Part shown: one piece after another, positions 21,545 to 34,500 of the stretch
Layout of the letters: each line of letters begins with the position of its first letter
How positions within the stretch are numbered: position 1 is the stretch's first letter
Assembly (NCBI GenBank): GCA_026315105.1
Contig: CM048744.1
Span: 905,615,094 to 905,679,093, forward strand
DNA length: 64,000 nt
Direction of reading: 5' to 3'
From: Locusta migratoria
Lineage: Eukaryota; Arthropoda; Insecta; Orthoptera; Acrididae
The notes under the pieces: model-generated
The model's input: only the letters and a program-made list of their open reading frames with translations
Database searches by the model: none
What the model was told of the DNA's origin: nothing
Translations under genes and position numbers: made by a program

Positions 21545-22677
21545 CAAATGTTCAGATTACTCATGTGATTCTTCAGTTTATCCCGGTGTATTTGATAATC
21601 AAAATATCCATGGGTGTACTGTCGGTCTATAGTGTCCAACGGGCACAATATTTCGGCGATCATACATGTCGCCATCATTAGGTGACCTGACGGACTGAGT
21701 TCCTGGAAACACGCTGGCACAGATATCCGCACGCTACGGCTGCTCGAAGGGAACTGGGTTCTAGCCCGGTAGCGGACGATTTAAATACCCTCGGCCCGCA
21801 GGGCGACCCCTTCGCGGTCAGCACCGCGCGCCGCGGTGGCGCAGTGGAACCGATTGCGACGGCGTCTGATATGACGTCGGTGTGAGGGCTCTGTCCGCCG
21901 TGGTCGTCACTTCGTTACGTTTGCTAGATTTATTCTTAATTAACCCAATCGCTGGTTCCCAATCTTTGCTAAGATTATAACCACAGTCACGGTTTATGAG
22001 GTCGACACTTGTGCGAATTTCAGTGGCCCCTCTAACGATGCAGTCCCAGTATCTCGACGTCTGTACCACAATCCTAGTGCGTTCATACTCCATCGCATGA
22101 TTCTCCGACAAACAATGTCCAGCGACCGCCGACTAGCTCAGATACATCAATCTTGTGTGGCTCTGGTGTTCAATGCATCGATCCTCGACGGTACGCATCG
22201 TCTGTCTAATATATGACTTTCCACACTGACACGGAATCTGGTACACGCCGGTCTTCCTCAAACCGAGATCATCTTTGGCGGACAAAAAACAGTTCCGACC
22301 TGGTGTTTTTTTCAAAATGCGAGCGACCTTCCCCAAGAGTGCGCCGGTATATGAAACGAACGCAATGCCTATATCTTCCCTCGTGTTTTCATCCGTTTCC
22401 ACAGGTTGTGATGTAGTGGTTGGGCGGAGAGCCTGCTGAATCTGCCACTCTGTGTACCCATTTTTTCCAAATAAAGTTCTCAGGTGTTCCAATTCCTGGG
22501 GTAGACTCTCTGTGTCAGAGATAGTGCGCACCCTATGTACTAGAGTTTTAAGTACCCCATACCTCTGTGAAGGGTGGTGACATCTGTCTGTGTGTAAATA
22601 CAGATCAGTATGCGTTGTCTTTCAATATATACTATGATCCAGGGTGCCATCAGCTCTTCTCTTGACCTCCACGTGTT
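21545..22677 (-). mobile_element. Penelope-like element, C-terminal half with GIY-YIG endonuclease
   Basis: Minus-strand copy. From 22677 down: end of the reverse transcriptase (RRADGTLDHS, THTDLYLHTD), the ISDTESLPQELEHLRTLFGK linker, then the GIY-YIG endonuclease as TGVYQIPCQCGKSYIRQT and VEDRCIEHQSHTRL (about 22250-22140), with the motif glycine replaced (YIRQT rather than YIGQT). A further region (HAMEYERTRIVVQTSRYWD, GYNLSKDWEPAIG) follows to 21818, then the 3' UTR. Penelope elements couple this endonuclease to a telomerase-like reverse transcriptase. Frameshifts are present. A hammerhead-like motif lies in the 3' UTR (21640-21681). Confidence 0.87.
21640..21681 (-). ncRNA. Hammerhead-like motif in Penelope 3' UTR
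   Basis: Minus strand: CTAATGA (one change from CTGATGA) at 21681-21675, the hairpin GGCGA...TCGCC, then GAAA at 21654-21651. Same layout as the motifs at 16082 and 62424. The core change would be expected to abolish cleavage. Confidence 0.4.
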
Positions 22678-23195
22678 TTCTTTTCAATGGCGAATACTAC
22701 GAATAAACAGAGGGAGTCGTCATGGGTAGCCCACTCTCCCTGTGGTCGCAAATTTGTACATGGAGAATTTCGAGGAGGAAGCCCTGGTATCATCTGAATG
22801 GAAACCTACTTGCTTTTTCCGTTATGTGGATGACACTTTCGTCATCTGGCCACAAGGTATGGATAAACTCCTCGACTTCCTTACACATCTGAACCCCATA
22901 CACCCCAACATCAAATTCACTATGGAGACTGAAACGTTCCTTGACGTCATGGTCAAGAGAAGAGCTGATGGCACCCTGGGTCATAGTGTATATGGGAAGA
23001 CAACGCACACTGATCTGTATTTACACGCAGACAGCTGTCACCACCCTTCACAGAGGAATGGGGTACTTAAAACTCATTTACACACAGACAGCTGTCACCA
23101 CCCTTCACAGAGGAATGGGGTACTTAAAACTCTAGTACATAGGGTGCGCACCACCTCCGATGCAGAGAGTCTACCCCAGGAATTGGAAACACCAA
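22678..23195 (+). mobile_element. Penelope-like element, reverse transcriptase fragment
   Basis: Plus-strand copy head-to-head with the preceding one. It starts within the FQWRGEYYEQT-like block, passes the decayed MGSPLSPVVANLYMENFEEE region and includes the catalytic YVDDTFVIWP (about 22820), FLDVMVKRRADGTLGHS and THTDLYLHAD. A single frame stays open from 22742 to 23218. An internal 57-bp in-frame duplication follows. It is truncated at about 23195, where an RTE-like fragment begins. Confidence 0.87.
23022..23136 (+). repeat. 57-bp tandem duplication in Penelope coding sequence
   Basis: The segment containing ACAGCTGTCACCACCCTTCA occurs at 23031 and again at 23088, 57 bp (19 codons) later, with one or two differences. 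The frame is preserved, so residues around DSCHHPSQRNGVLKT are repeated. Confidence 0.9.
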
Positions 23196-23650
23196 GAAGT
23201 GAAACAGTTTTGTCATGACATTCAGTAGATCTGAGGGAATGTCATCTACTCCAGGGGCCTTAGGTCTTTCAGTGCTCTGTCAAATTCATCTCTCAGCATA
23301 GTATCTCCATTTCATCCTCATCTACTTCTTCCCTCCTTCCTACACTATTGCCTCTAAGTTCATTACCTTCATAGAGCCTCTTTATATACTCTTTCCAACT
23401 TTCAGCTTTCCCTTCTTTGCTGAGAAATGGTTTTCCATCTGTGTTCTTGGTATTCATAAAGCTGTTTCTCTTATCTCCAAATATCTCTTTTATTTTCCTG
23501 TAGGCTATGTCTATGTTTCCCCTATTTATACATTATTCTACATCCTTCCATTTGCCTTCTAGCCACTCCTTCTTAGCCACTTTGCACTTCCTGTCAATCT
23601 CATTTCTTAGTCGTCTGTACTCCATTTTGCCTGTTTCATTTGATTTATAA
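23196..23650 (-). mobile_element. RTE-like LINE fragment
   Basis: Minus-strand sequence matching the same region as 13200-13720 (for example GGAATGTCATCTACTCCAGG at about 23236 and its counterpart near 13329). It covers the connector before the reverse transcriptase; residues such as RRLRNEIDRKCKVAKKEWLE (about 23640-23560) match those at 40000 on the plus strand. Confidence 0.75.
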
Positions 23651-23759
23651 ACAACTGTAGAATAATTAAGTGAAAAGCCAGAAAGTTTATCTGTATACAG
23701 AATCTGAACAGAGCATGAAGCACAAAAACTATTCCTTTGGTCCCTTTCTGTGTTCAATA

Positions 23760-25400
23760 GTCTAACATGACTGAATTATGTTCTGGATCACTATACAGTA
23801 AAAACCACTATGTGCAAACTAACGAAGTTACTAAATGGTCACAAATGCAACATTGTCTTGGAACACTTTACAAAGCAAGACTATTGGGAAATAGTTGCCA
23901 ATTCTAGCTATTGTATTGTTTTCTAATTTGAATGATCATCAAAATCTGTAACTGTAAAGTTCTATCTAGACGATTTAACAAACTTCCCACTCATTATTTT
24001 GTTTAGAACCTAATTATAAGGAATAAACATCAATTTCTACAAACTTTGCTGAATTACCAACATTTTATGACACTTGGGTAGTTTTTGGCACTTACAAGGT
24101 TAGGACCCTTCACAGTTCAGTGATTTAGGAAAATGATTGGTGGAACACACGTTAAAATGAAATTTGGTTGTTATTTATAAGACGTACAATCTTGACTCTA
24201 TGGCTGTTGTTGCTATGGTTATAAAGTTTGCATTGCCTGTGTTTGCAGAGAAGAGCAGGTGCACAGTTCGCCATTGTGCAATCATACAAGTGTTGATTCA
24301 ATAATTTCAGTACAATATCGGCCTTGATACAACACTGCCTCCACCATGTGCTGCTAACCTGTCAAACTCTCAGATACTACTGTGTTCAACTAGAAACTTC
24401 ATAGTGTGCAACAGCGCTGTTTTGGTGTGTCTTCCGACCTTTTTCATTCATACTCGCTCTTTTCGTTTTTCAGTTCTTCTAGCCGGCTTTTACATTACAT
24501 TAATAATTACAAAATTCCTAAGCCAGATTCTCTATTAACTTATTACAATAAAGTAATTACAACATTACTTACATCACAATTCACATAACATTAAAATATA
24601 CTTTTTTAGAATGCATCAGTTATATTCGAGAGGTATTCTATTATGCTCAAAGACCTTGTGGGTATAAAGATATATCTATATAAATTCCTCCATAGAACAT
24701 TTACTTCACAAACATTAACATAATTTTGAAAAAAAGAAAACCATATGTAACACATTTGTACATTTTGATAAAAAAGCCCCTATTTTAATTGATATTTCAC
24801 TTTAGTGACAAGATTTATTAAAATATTTATGAGACCAGGCTGTGGTGGAACATGTTTAAATAGCAAAATATTAATTGATACCTCGTAGCTTGACACCGAA
24901 AATGTATACAATAGCTAATATACCAATTAATATTAGCACAAATTTTAGTATACACAGTTTTTATATGTTTTATGACAGTCCCAGCAATCACAATTGTAAA
25001 AAGAACACTGTATCTGCTGATCAGAAACTTATTCATTTAACAAATACATAAGTCTCCGCAATATAAACATTTTTCAGGTCAAATTTTCTTTTCAATTCTT
25101 TGCTGCCATACATTGGAAGTCAAATAATTTTCACCTAAAAAAGAAATTACACAATACTATAAAGCTCAGTGCCCTTCAGTGCATAGGACAGTCCATGATT
25201 TTTGGTTTCATTGCTGACAAGTTCCTTATTTCATGGACAATCCAAGTACAATTTTTTCACATATGTAGACATCCTTTCAGTCGTAATATTGGATTAATAA
25301 TACAATTGGTCCATGTGAAACTTTAACAAACAAATAGTTTTGTTGCCATAAACTTACATAAATCACATATGTACATAAACTTTGCATTTACTATTGAACA
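23760..25400. other. Intron sequence, no recognisable gene
   Basis: Part of intron 2, AT-rich. No supported feature. Confidence 0.5.
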
Positions 25401-28400
25401 TTTACTCACTCTGATCTGGGAACATAAGGCTTTAGGTTTTCAGTATTCTGGTTGCTACAAATTTTTCTAGATTTGGAATAAGCAAGATGGCATACATTGT
25501 TGTGGGGTATATCTTTCACTTCGAAAGGATCCTTATAATCCTTATGCACAAATTTAACCTTTGAAATCTCATGAGCCAATTCTTTCGAATTCTTGTGCAT
25601 GTTCACCAATATGACATCGCAGATATCAAATTTGGTTACTTTCAAATTCTTCTCATTACGTTTCCTTTGCCTTTTTCCTCATTCTCTCTTTAACCATTTC
25701 TTTCTTTTGGTCTAACTGAATTTCATTACCCAGTTAAAAATCTAAACTGTCTTCAATCATACTTTTTCTGTTAAACGAAGTTCCTTCAGGGGCTAATTCG
25801 GTGGCTTCGTTGTGTAAGGTATTTACATCCTGAAATCCACATTCCATGATTTTATGGCAATACGTTCGGAAAAATCGGACAATTTTGCGCATATATCTTT
25901 GGGTGGTAGGATGAAATATATTTCACCAGTATGCCATGTTGTACCATCTTTCCAGATATTAGAAATGAATTGTGGGCCTTTATCAGATAGGACAGATTTT
26001 GGTTTTCCTGTGGTAGCAAAATGGTTCAAAATTTTTGCAAATATTGTTTTTGCAGTAGCTTTCCTAAGTGGATATCATTTTATGAACTTCGAAAACACGT
26101 CCAAAACTACCAAAATGGTAGAACATTTCCAGTAGCTTTTGGAAGAGGACCGTATAAATCCATCATTACTAATTTGACATTATCCTTAGGCATAATACTT
26201 TGCATATGTCCTTGACTGGTGTTATTAGACACAACATTTTGACAGATTTCAAATGATCGCAACCAATCGCTTTTTTAGTTTAATTGTTCAAACTGATGAC
26301 TGTCGAATTATTCCTTACGTTTTTGTGCACTGTGACGTCCTAATGTTGAATGAAAATAATCTATTATTTCTGTCTGTTTCTTTCACTTTTTTTCTTTCTA
26401 AACAAGACGACTTAGAAAATTTTGTAACATTTCCTAATTTGGGGATGCCTAGGACTATCAAAGTTCACTCTGACTGTGTTCGAAACACCATCCTCTGTTT
26501 GAAACCGTCTTATGACTTTACAAATTTGTTTTATTTTCTGTTAACATTGTCTAACAAAGTAAGAAACTTTCCATCATCCATACCGTGTTCCAGTATATCT
26601 TCAATATTTCCCGGCATTCTATACAGAGTGTACCGTTCATGTAATTGATATCGTAATCAAACTGTTGCAAAAACAAGGTCCAACGAGTCAGCTGCCTGTG
26701 TTATAATCTACACTCCTTTAGAAAGGTAAGAGCATTGTGATCTATATAAATAATGATTTTGTGAACCCATAAGTAATTGTGACATTTCTGAAACCCCCAT
26801 ATTATTGTAATTGCTTCTTTTTCAGATATAGCATAATTAATCTCGCACATTGATAAGGTGGGACTTACAAAACCTATTGTTTTGTCTACATTTCTCTCGG
26901 GAGTTTCCTCAGTTTGAAAGATTTCGATTCCAAGCCCATAATCACTATTATCAGAGTTCATACATAACGGTTCATTTAAATCCAAATGATGCAAAATATT
27001 GTTTTTTAACAACACTTCCCCAAAAGTGTTAAAGTCCTCCTGGCCTTCTTTTTCCATATAAAAGCCTGAGTATTTTTGAAGAATTTACACCGATTAGTAC
27101 TAATAACAGCTTGTCCCTTTACTGCTTTCGACAAAATCCACAAATGCCGAAAAAAGATTTAAGTTGTGTCTTGCTTTTATGGATGCAGACAGTTTTTGAT
27201 GCATCTAATTTAGAATCTTTTCTTATCCCTGTGACTGAGACAAAGTGGCCTAAAAATTTGATCTCCCTCTTCGCAAACTCACAATTTTTCAACATGTCAT
27301 TTCACTTTTCTGCAAGATTTTACATACTTCGTCCAATAAACAACAATGTTCATACCGAGTCTGATTGGCTGCTAATATGTCGTCCACATATATCACTATT
27401 TATGAACTTCTTGTCCTAGTGCTTCATCGAGAGCTCATATAAATACAGACAAAGATATATTTAAACCGAATGGAAATACCGTGTACTGGTAGCATTTACG
27501 ATCATGTAAAAACAAGATATATTTGAGCGATCCCATACTCAGTTTGATTTGCCAATAACCAGCCGTCAAATCAAGACTTGGAAAATACTTAATGTTACTG
27601 AATTTCGGGAATAAAACATAATTTTTTGTACAATCAATTTCCCTAACAATAATAATTTTATTCAACCTTCTAGCATCGATCATTACTCTGACATCCCATC
27701 TTTTTTGTTTACTACGATCAATGGATTCCCATAGGGGCTATCACTTCTTTCAATGATTTTTCACTTTATCATCCTTTCAATTTTGTCAGACAGAGCTTGT
27801 TTCTATGCACATGGGATCGAATAAGATTTAGAAGAAAATAATTCCTGACTTGTAACTTCTATATGGTATTCTAAATATTTTACCCTGCCTGGTTTATTTG
27901 AGAACACCCTTCCTTTTGATTCTAACACCTCACAGAATTCTGGCTTTTGTTCTTTTGATATATTGAGAACACTTTTAACTATGGACCTGAAATCATAATT
28001 TTCTTCGCCCTCCAATCCTAACTGTCAAATCCTGTAACTTTCAAAATGTTGTAAACGTCGGTAATAAAAAATTAATCTTTAAATTTGAAAGCAATTACCT
28101 ATTGTCATTTGCAATTTCGATCCCTTCCAGCTTCGCTGTTAAAATAGCAGAATCATGTAAAAGTTTGAAAAGTTTCTCATTACAATCTATCACTGACGTT
28201 TGTTTTATCAACCAGTCAACACCAAACATAAGGTCCAAACTGAGATGAGCCATGCTCGAGCACTCTTGCTCAAAATTTCGTCCTCCCATTTTCAATTTCA
28301 GTAAATATTGATTGATGATGGGATTGCTACTTTCCCATGTAGCACCTACTATTTTCACGCCAGGAACTGACAAGATCACAAGACCCGATTTTGCTACTAA

Positions 28401-29200
28401 TATTTTCATAAAATGATCCAGACATGGCAATAATTTGTGCCCCAGTGACTAAGAGAGTCATTAATTTCATTCCACAAATCCCAACAGGAATAACGGATTC
28501 CACTATAGTCTAATAGGGGATTTGTTCTCTTTCCTCCTCTGGTAAATCAATATTTTGTGGAAAACAATCCCACTTTAAGCTGTCCTCTGCAAAACTGTTT
28601 TGATTGGGTAGATCTCTTACTCCACGTGGTGGAATCTCTTTACTTTTAATTTCATCTTTGCTCTGTGAGTACTTGGCTAGATATCACCAATGAATTATTC
28701 CATCAGGTAAATCCTTTGATTCTGTAATGAAAACTGGCTTTTTGGTTGCGTTCGTTCTGTCGAGTTTGCAGCATCCCTATGAATTACATTTTCTCCAGTA
28801 TCATATTCTATTCCTGCCCTTAGAAATGACTGAGTTTCATTAACTTCAGCAAGTTAAGTCACACTGATTTTCCTTTTAGGCAAGATGTCAAACACCTGAC
28901 AGGTATACTGCTATATTCTGGATCTACCCAATACTGATAAAAATATGAATCTACAATCCTCACATCATTATAATCTTACTTGCACCCTCAGAGCTATCTT
29001 CTACAGTGTATTCTTGCCTACAAAACGAATTGTTTCTGAAAATCTTTCTTCAACAGCATATCTTTGTAATTGTGCCCTACAACGTTTGTGGGTGTTTTTA
29101 AAATTCAGGCAACCCTTATTTCATACTCATTCTCATCTGAACTTTCTGACAGGTGACAGTTGGTACCAATGTTAGCAGAGGCCATGAACGGTTCTAAGTT
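25400..29200 (-). mobile_element. Ty3/gypsy pol, decayed
   Basis: Minus-strand element with domains in gypsy order from high to low coordinates: protease region (GVDWLIKQTSVIDC, about 28220-28180), reverse transcriptase (YHIEVTSQELF, DARRLNKIIIV, FPSLDLTAGYWQIKL at about 27575, VFPFGLN at about 27470), RNase H (DNSDYGLGIEIF at about 26940, YAISEKEAITIIWGF at about 26830, YIDHNALTFLKE at about 26730), integrase core (SVLSDKGPQFISNIWKD at about 25970) and a C-terminal piece (25645-25406). At least six frame breaks. The part above 28430 probably holds protease N-terminus and gag remnants. LTR borders not found. Confidence 0.82.
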
Positions 29201-30840
29201 TTTTCAATTGTCTTTTTATTACTTGTCTCAGACTCATTACTAATTACTTTTTGCATAGGTACACTGTCGTCATCGTCATTTTCTGCCCTCTGAACATCTA
29301 TTCCAACTTTAAATGAAGTAGTGTCAGCACATTCGCATTTACTTTCAAAAAACAGCCATAACCCTTCTCTCCTAAAATCATAGCTTCCCAGACTACAGTT
29401 TATTAAATATTTTCAGTGAGAAGTGCCTGAACTTTCATAACTACTTCCTCTAAATTTCACTGCTACACTAATCATAAATTACTTTTATGCATTACAAAAT
29501 AAGGTGTAAGGTAATTCAAAGGATGTTCACGACAAAATATGATTCAGCTTGTTTATTACAAAATAACTAGATACATTATAACATTTACAATATTAAAAAT
29601 GACCCTTGTAAATTTAATAAATGACACACAGATAATACCTAATACAGAATCAGGGATGGTAAGCCTGGCCTGGCATTTCCAAACCAGAACATATAGTCCC
29701 AAAATAATTCCCACAATATACTATGTCCTTCTGGGAGCAACTTTTTACCTCATATCACAGAACACTTTCCCACATCACAGTATGAAGTGTGTCTCCGCTC
29801 TGCAGTCAACAAATACACTAACACCAAACTTTTGCAAAGTGAAAAGCTAACTAGCCACGATCCGCTCTCAGCGGTGTCTCCCACGGGAATCCCAGCTTTC
29901 TTTTACCAAAGTGGAGCCCAGAAGGCAACACCATCCAGTCACACGCCCACAACATTCAAACTCCAATCACCTCTGACTATTAATAGCCTGCCCTGTCAAA
30001 CTACTTCTTGGGGACGCTACTACAAGACCTAACCTATTCCCAAGTAATTACTATCAGAGGCATTCAACAGATCGTTCTCGTCATAGCTCCCTGCTCTGAC
30101 CTGCATCCATAGAACGTATAAGACCGGATACCCATTAAATTTTCATAGTATCTGGCGCGAATCTTAAGCTGGACCAGACAGACTGCCCTGCCTCAAAACT
30201 GTTCTAGACTGGGCCCGGTCATTTATCTGACAATTAAACTGTTTGCAGTCTGCCGACACCACGAATTACACTTAAAATGTCAACTGGAAAGCTACACAAC
30301 AGACCAGTGCCTCGATTCCAGCCAGGTACACCGCTGTGAGCGCATGTGCAGACCGTTTCGATTGCCCGTCTCCGCGAGAAAGTCTCTGACGCCCTTCTCA
30401 GATGCCGTAGTTTTACCATCGTGCATTATCTTCCAGATGCTCGCACACCCGAGGGCTGCCACAGGCAGAACACTAGCGCCTTCGCCACCACCTGCCTGTG
30501 AACAGTTCCTGTCCTGAAACAATGTTTGCACCCAAATGCCTGCCCTGGCACTGGCTTTAGAAGTCTCCTTCCTAGAAGCGGCCCATTTTCAAAGCGGCTG
30601 ACCTGCTCCTGTTAAACCTCCTCTGCCGGAAAGAAACGCTCTCATTCTATCACATCCCTAAGCAGCAGTAAATTAAATTAAAATAATAAGAACTGATAAA
30701 ATGGATCCTTCCACTTCAAAAGATAAATAAATGAGTAAAATTAGCAGAAACATATTCAGTTAAACAGTGCCCCACACTTCCGGCTCCTATCATAATTGTT
30801 TACGGTCAATTGCCAATTTTGCACCATGCAGATATCTTAT
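29200..30840. other. No gene; possible LTR of the minus-strand gypsy element
   Basis: Lies on the 5' side of the gypsy element. It includes a TTTATT (poly(A) signal complement, about 29549) and a more GC-rich part at 29860-30650. I found no matching second LTR, primer site or terminal TG/CA pair, so the LTR reading is a guess from position. Confidence 0.25.
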
Positions 30841-30849
30841 CTAAATAAT

Positions 30850-31090
30850 TTAGCAGATTCTTTTGATATTCTAGTGATTATACTACTAACTCAAGTAACT
30901 GATGAGCGACAGCATTATCCGCAAATAGTCTAAGAGAACTGTTCAGATTGTCTCGTAAATAGTTCATAAAGATAAGGAACAGAAGGGGTCCTATAACACT
31001 TACCTGAGGAACGCCAGATTTCACTTCTGTTTCACTCAATGACTTTACATAAAGTATAATGCACTGTGTCCTTTCTGACAGGAGATGCAG
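30850..31090 (-). mobile_element. LINE reverse transcriptase fragment (CR1/L2-like)
   Basis: Minus strand, about 31020-30900: SGVPQVSVIGPLLFLIFMN, then SSLRLFADNAVAHQ, the decayed form of the same palm motifs seen intact at 14830-14940. The catalytic pair reads ADN instead of ADD. Confidence 0.75.
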
Positions 31091-31129
31091 CTAGGAACTA
31101 CCACCCAACCTGTTCTTTTTCAAAGTCTT

Positions 31130-34100
31130 CCTCTGTGTCAGTTTAGGTGCTGCGGCCCAAAGCAGGTTTTCTCATTAGCAAGATATTTCTGGCCCTTTGC
31201 ATACTGGACAAATTTACACAAAGTTTTCCCATTTTCATAAGTGTCCTTCAATACAGGTGCAGATACCAGTATACTTCTGACTGCGCTTGTCCTTACCCCT
31301 TACCAGCATTGTGCCCAAAGCTGCATTCAGCAAATAACATGGCACTGTGGACTTTACTATTCATCTCACTCCTCACTTACACTGTTCATTATAGATGTTG
31401 AGAAGCCTGTCCTTGGCATGGACTTTCTTTGGTACTTCAGACTGTCACCTATTGTCTGTATAGCTAGTTTCTGTACCATAGGAGTGGCATTTACATTGCA
31501 ACCCTTTCTTCTGCAGGATCACAAGTTACTGCACCCTCAATATTCACAGTCTCTGAGTACTTCACACCCTCTGCTCATTTCGTCTGGGTGTGTTAGGCAT
31601 TTATGTTCAAATACATCATATCAACAAGTATACAGGCTGACAATGCTATGCTGTCCATCACATATGCAGAACTTCAAAAGACATTTTGAGCACCATTAGG
31701 GTATTCTGTCATCTTCAGTCTATTAAGCATTGAGCTACAAGAGGCTAGACATACCCCAGCTGAACTAGGCTTTTGAATCCCTAATGACGAAAGTAGTGAC
31801 GCTCTGATTTCTGCTGTGCCCCACCTCTGGCAGTCCACACCTGCCTTTATAGTTCATACCGTCCTCACCAGTTTTGCTTGTGTCACAGTGTCTGCATTAC
31901 TAATTGTACTTACCACAGAATTCCTATAATGGACTGTGAGATGCAAACTCCATAATAAGTGAGCTTTTGTAAGCTGGTAACCTTTATTCTTTGGACAGAA
32001 AATGGCCCTACCCATGAATATCATACTCATTAAAGATGACTCCTTCTCTCTTTGTGGTGAATAACATAAGATTATTTCTCACACTATCTTTTGATAATGA
32101 GAGGAAGCCCTGAGTATACGGCGGTTTATCTAAGTAGTTTTAAAAGTAAATATGTAATATAAAATAACTTTTTAATTTTTAGTAACACGAATTATGTATA
32201 CTGTACAGTAGAAGTAAGTTTGTTTTGTTGTTTACTTGTTATACATTGAAGTGATTGTACCACCTGAGACTAAGTAATAAGAGGTCGAAGCTATATGATA
32301 CTGAATGTCCCATATTCTGTATATTGATGGTCATATTGTCTTAAATGGCTGCATCAACATTTCTTACACTAAGAATGAAGGTCAGGGATGTCATGAGTAT
32401 TGCTGTCATGAAAAAGTTGCGCATATTAAAAGACTCTTTTAGTAGAGTAATCAATAAATATTGGATCTAATGAAAAGACCTCTTCTTTTGTCAAAAGTAG
32501 AAATCATATAAATGCTAATCTTGAGAATTATAAAGTGTTGTCAAAACTAGAAGCAAATTATCTGCTCACTTAGAAAATCGTTAGGTGTCTTCTGAAATTG
32601 ACACCAGGCAGAGAATCTAAAAATAATTTATAAATATGTATCTTTGTTATGAACGTATGGCCGGCCGCGGTGGCCGAGGTGACTGAGGCGCTCCAGTCAC
32701 GGTCAGCACGGCCACTACGGTCGGGGGTTCGAATCCCCCCTCGGGCATGGATATTTGTGCCTCTTAGTTCGTAAGTAGTTCATAAGTAGTTTGTAAGTTT
32801 AGGGACTGATGACCCCGTAGTTAAGTCCCATAAGCTTAACAAACATTTGAACATTTTTATGAACGTATGAATCTTTAGTGCTTAAGTTATAAAATTTAAG
32901 TTTATTTAGTTTATTTTTGTTTTGAAGGTCAACTATTTACCATAACCATTTCCATTAATTAGCATAAAGCTCATGCATATATAATTTGATGAAAGTATAA
33001 CTTGCTGTTACATGGAAGTCATACAAAAGGTTTGGCCAACTTGCAGTTGTACAATGCTTTTGGGAAAGTATTGATATGTAACAGACAAGACCTACAGCAG
33101 TATTATATTTGAGCATATAAGCATATCAGATATTGAGGCAGTCATTATGTTAATCAGTATGTTGACTTTCCACTGTTGAAGTAACTAGTATGCATATATC
33201 TGTTTGTTTGAAGTGTTGGACTAAATTACTGATTCAAAATTATTTGGTATTGCTCTGTATAATTTTAAACCACCGCCATACACCTTAATTCAGTCCAGCT
33301 GCTTGTATTCGACATGATCCCAAGGATGCTGCATTACTGCGATTTGCGATGTTGAGTTACCAAAAGTTACACAAAACTTCCGAGTTAACAAGGTAATACT
33401 CTAAATGTACCATACAGAACATTGTGGTAAACTTTAAACTTTTGTGGCCTAATCCAAGTCTAGCAGTTATGTCACAGTTGGCGAGGAGACTGGGCTTGGT
33501 TTACTCACACTTTGGTAATTACCCAGTACCTGATATCAAGGACTTTTTCCAACTTCCTCACGGCTCTTAAGTGTTTAGTGTTCTTGACCGCCATCAGCGT
33601 TATAATCTGATACTGAAGTCAAAGATGGCTATTACTAAGACAGTCATCAATAGAAACTGGGTCGGCATAACCAATCACAGATTCGGACATCGAAAAACAT
33701 TTTGCATCAGTTTGAAGTATGATGCCACAAACTTTCTATGAGTTCATTCCCCTTCAGCCCAGAATCCTACATCTTCCACTGCCTCTTGTTCAATCTCCCA
33801 ACTTTCATGCCTTTTTGCATGATATCCTTATTTATTCCCCTTCAGCCAAAGATCACAATCACCATTTAACTCAGTTCCAGTCAGTTTAACTGTTAACAGC
33901 ATTGAAATAAACCATGAGAAGTTACTTCTACTTTGCCATACCATCACCAGTCTTGAATACAAGCATTTACCTCACCTTTTACAGACTTAACGTACAGCAC
34001 ACTGCCTCTTTTCAGCTCCTCTAACTATCTCTATAATGCATTGGGGCTGTAGCTCAGCCACTTTGATTCTTTTCTAAAAGTATCTCAACTTTGCAGCACA

Positions 34101-34500
34101 AGTAGACTGCTTTCAACCAAAAACTGTTAGCAGTATATGAAGCAAATAATTACTTCCATTAGTATATTAATGGTTGTCCTTTTACCATCTACACAGACCA
34201 TGAACCTTTGGTGATGCATTCCACAACACCTCCCAAAACGTTCCTCTTTCCCATTTTTATCCAATGTATCTGGTCCATCAATATACCCAAGGTATTCAAT
34301 ACATCAGTATAACAGACAATTTGGAAGTAGGCTGCCTGCCCCTTGTGAATACCATTAATTCTCCTTCGAACACAGAGAAATAATTTTAGATTTAATTTAG
34401 AACAATAGCAGTTTCCTAGCTCTTCTATAGCCTTTTCTAGTGTTACAGCCACTAGTTCCTCCAGGCCCATAGTTCCCATTTCGCTTTCACACACATCCAG
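31130..34500 (+). mobile_element. Ty3/gypsy pol on the + strand, split inside its reverse transcriptase
   Basis: Aspartic protease at 31230-31450: FNTGADTSILLTA (Asp changed to Asn in the DTGAD motif) and FIIDVEKPVLGMDFLWYFRL. The start of the reverse transcriptase is near 32000-32080 (ALPMNIILIKDDSFSLCGE, equivalent to the ASPLH...KKDGSWRPCGDYR block). It resumes at about 33500 (YPVPDIKDFFQLPHGS, VFSVLD), with RNase H at about 34190-34360 (PLTFGDAFHNTSQNVPL, IQYISITDNLEVGCLPLVNT). The 1.4 kb between holds other sequence including a SINE. Many stops. Confidence 0.7.
32660..32856 (+). mobile_element. tRNA-derived SINE, subfamily 2, well preserved
   Basis: Full-length copy starting GGCCGGCCGCGGTGGCCGAG-like, box B GGTTCGAATCCCC, body GGGACTGATGACCCCGTAG and ACAAACATTTGAACATTT tail. 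A 13-bp duplication TTATGAACGTATG (32647-32659 and 32857-32869) marks both ends. Lies in the segment that splits the gypsy reverse transcriptase. Confidence 0.95.

Noticed and set aside
31241..31699. Novel 152-residue membrane protein
   Set aside because: The frame contains decayed gypsy protease motifs (NTGADTS, VLGMDF), so it is transposon debris.
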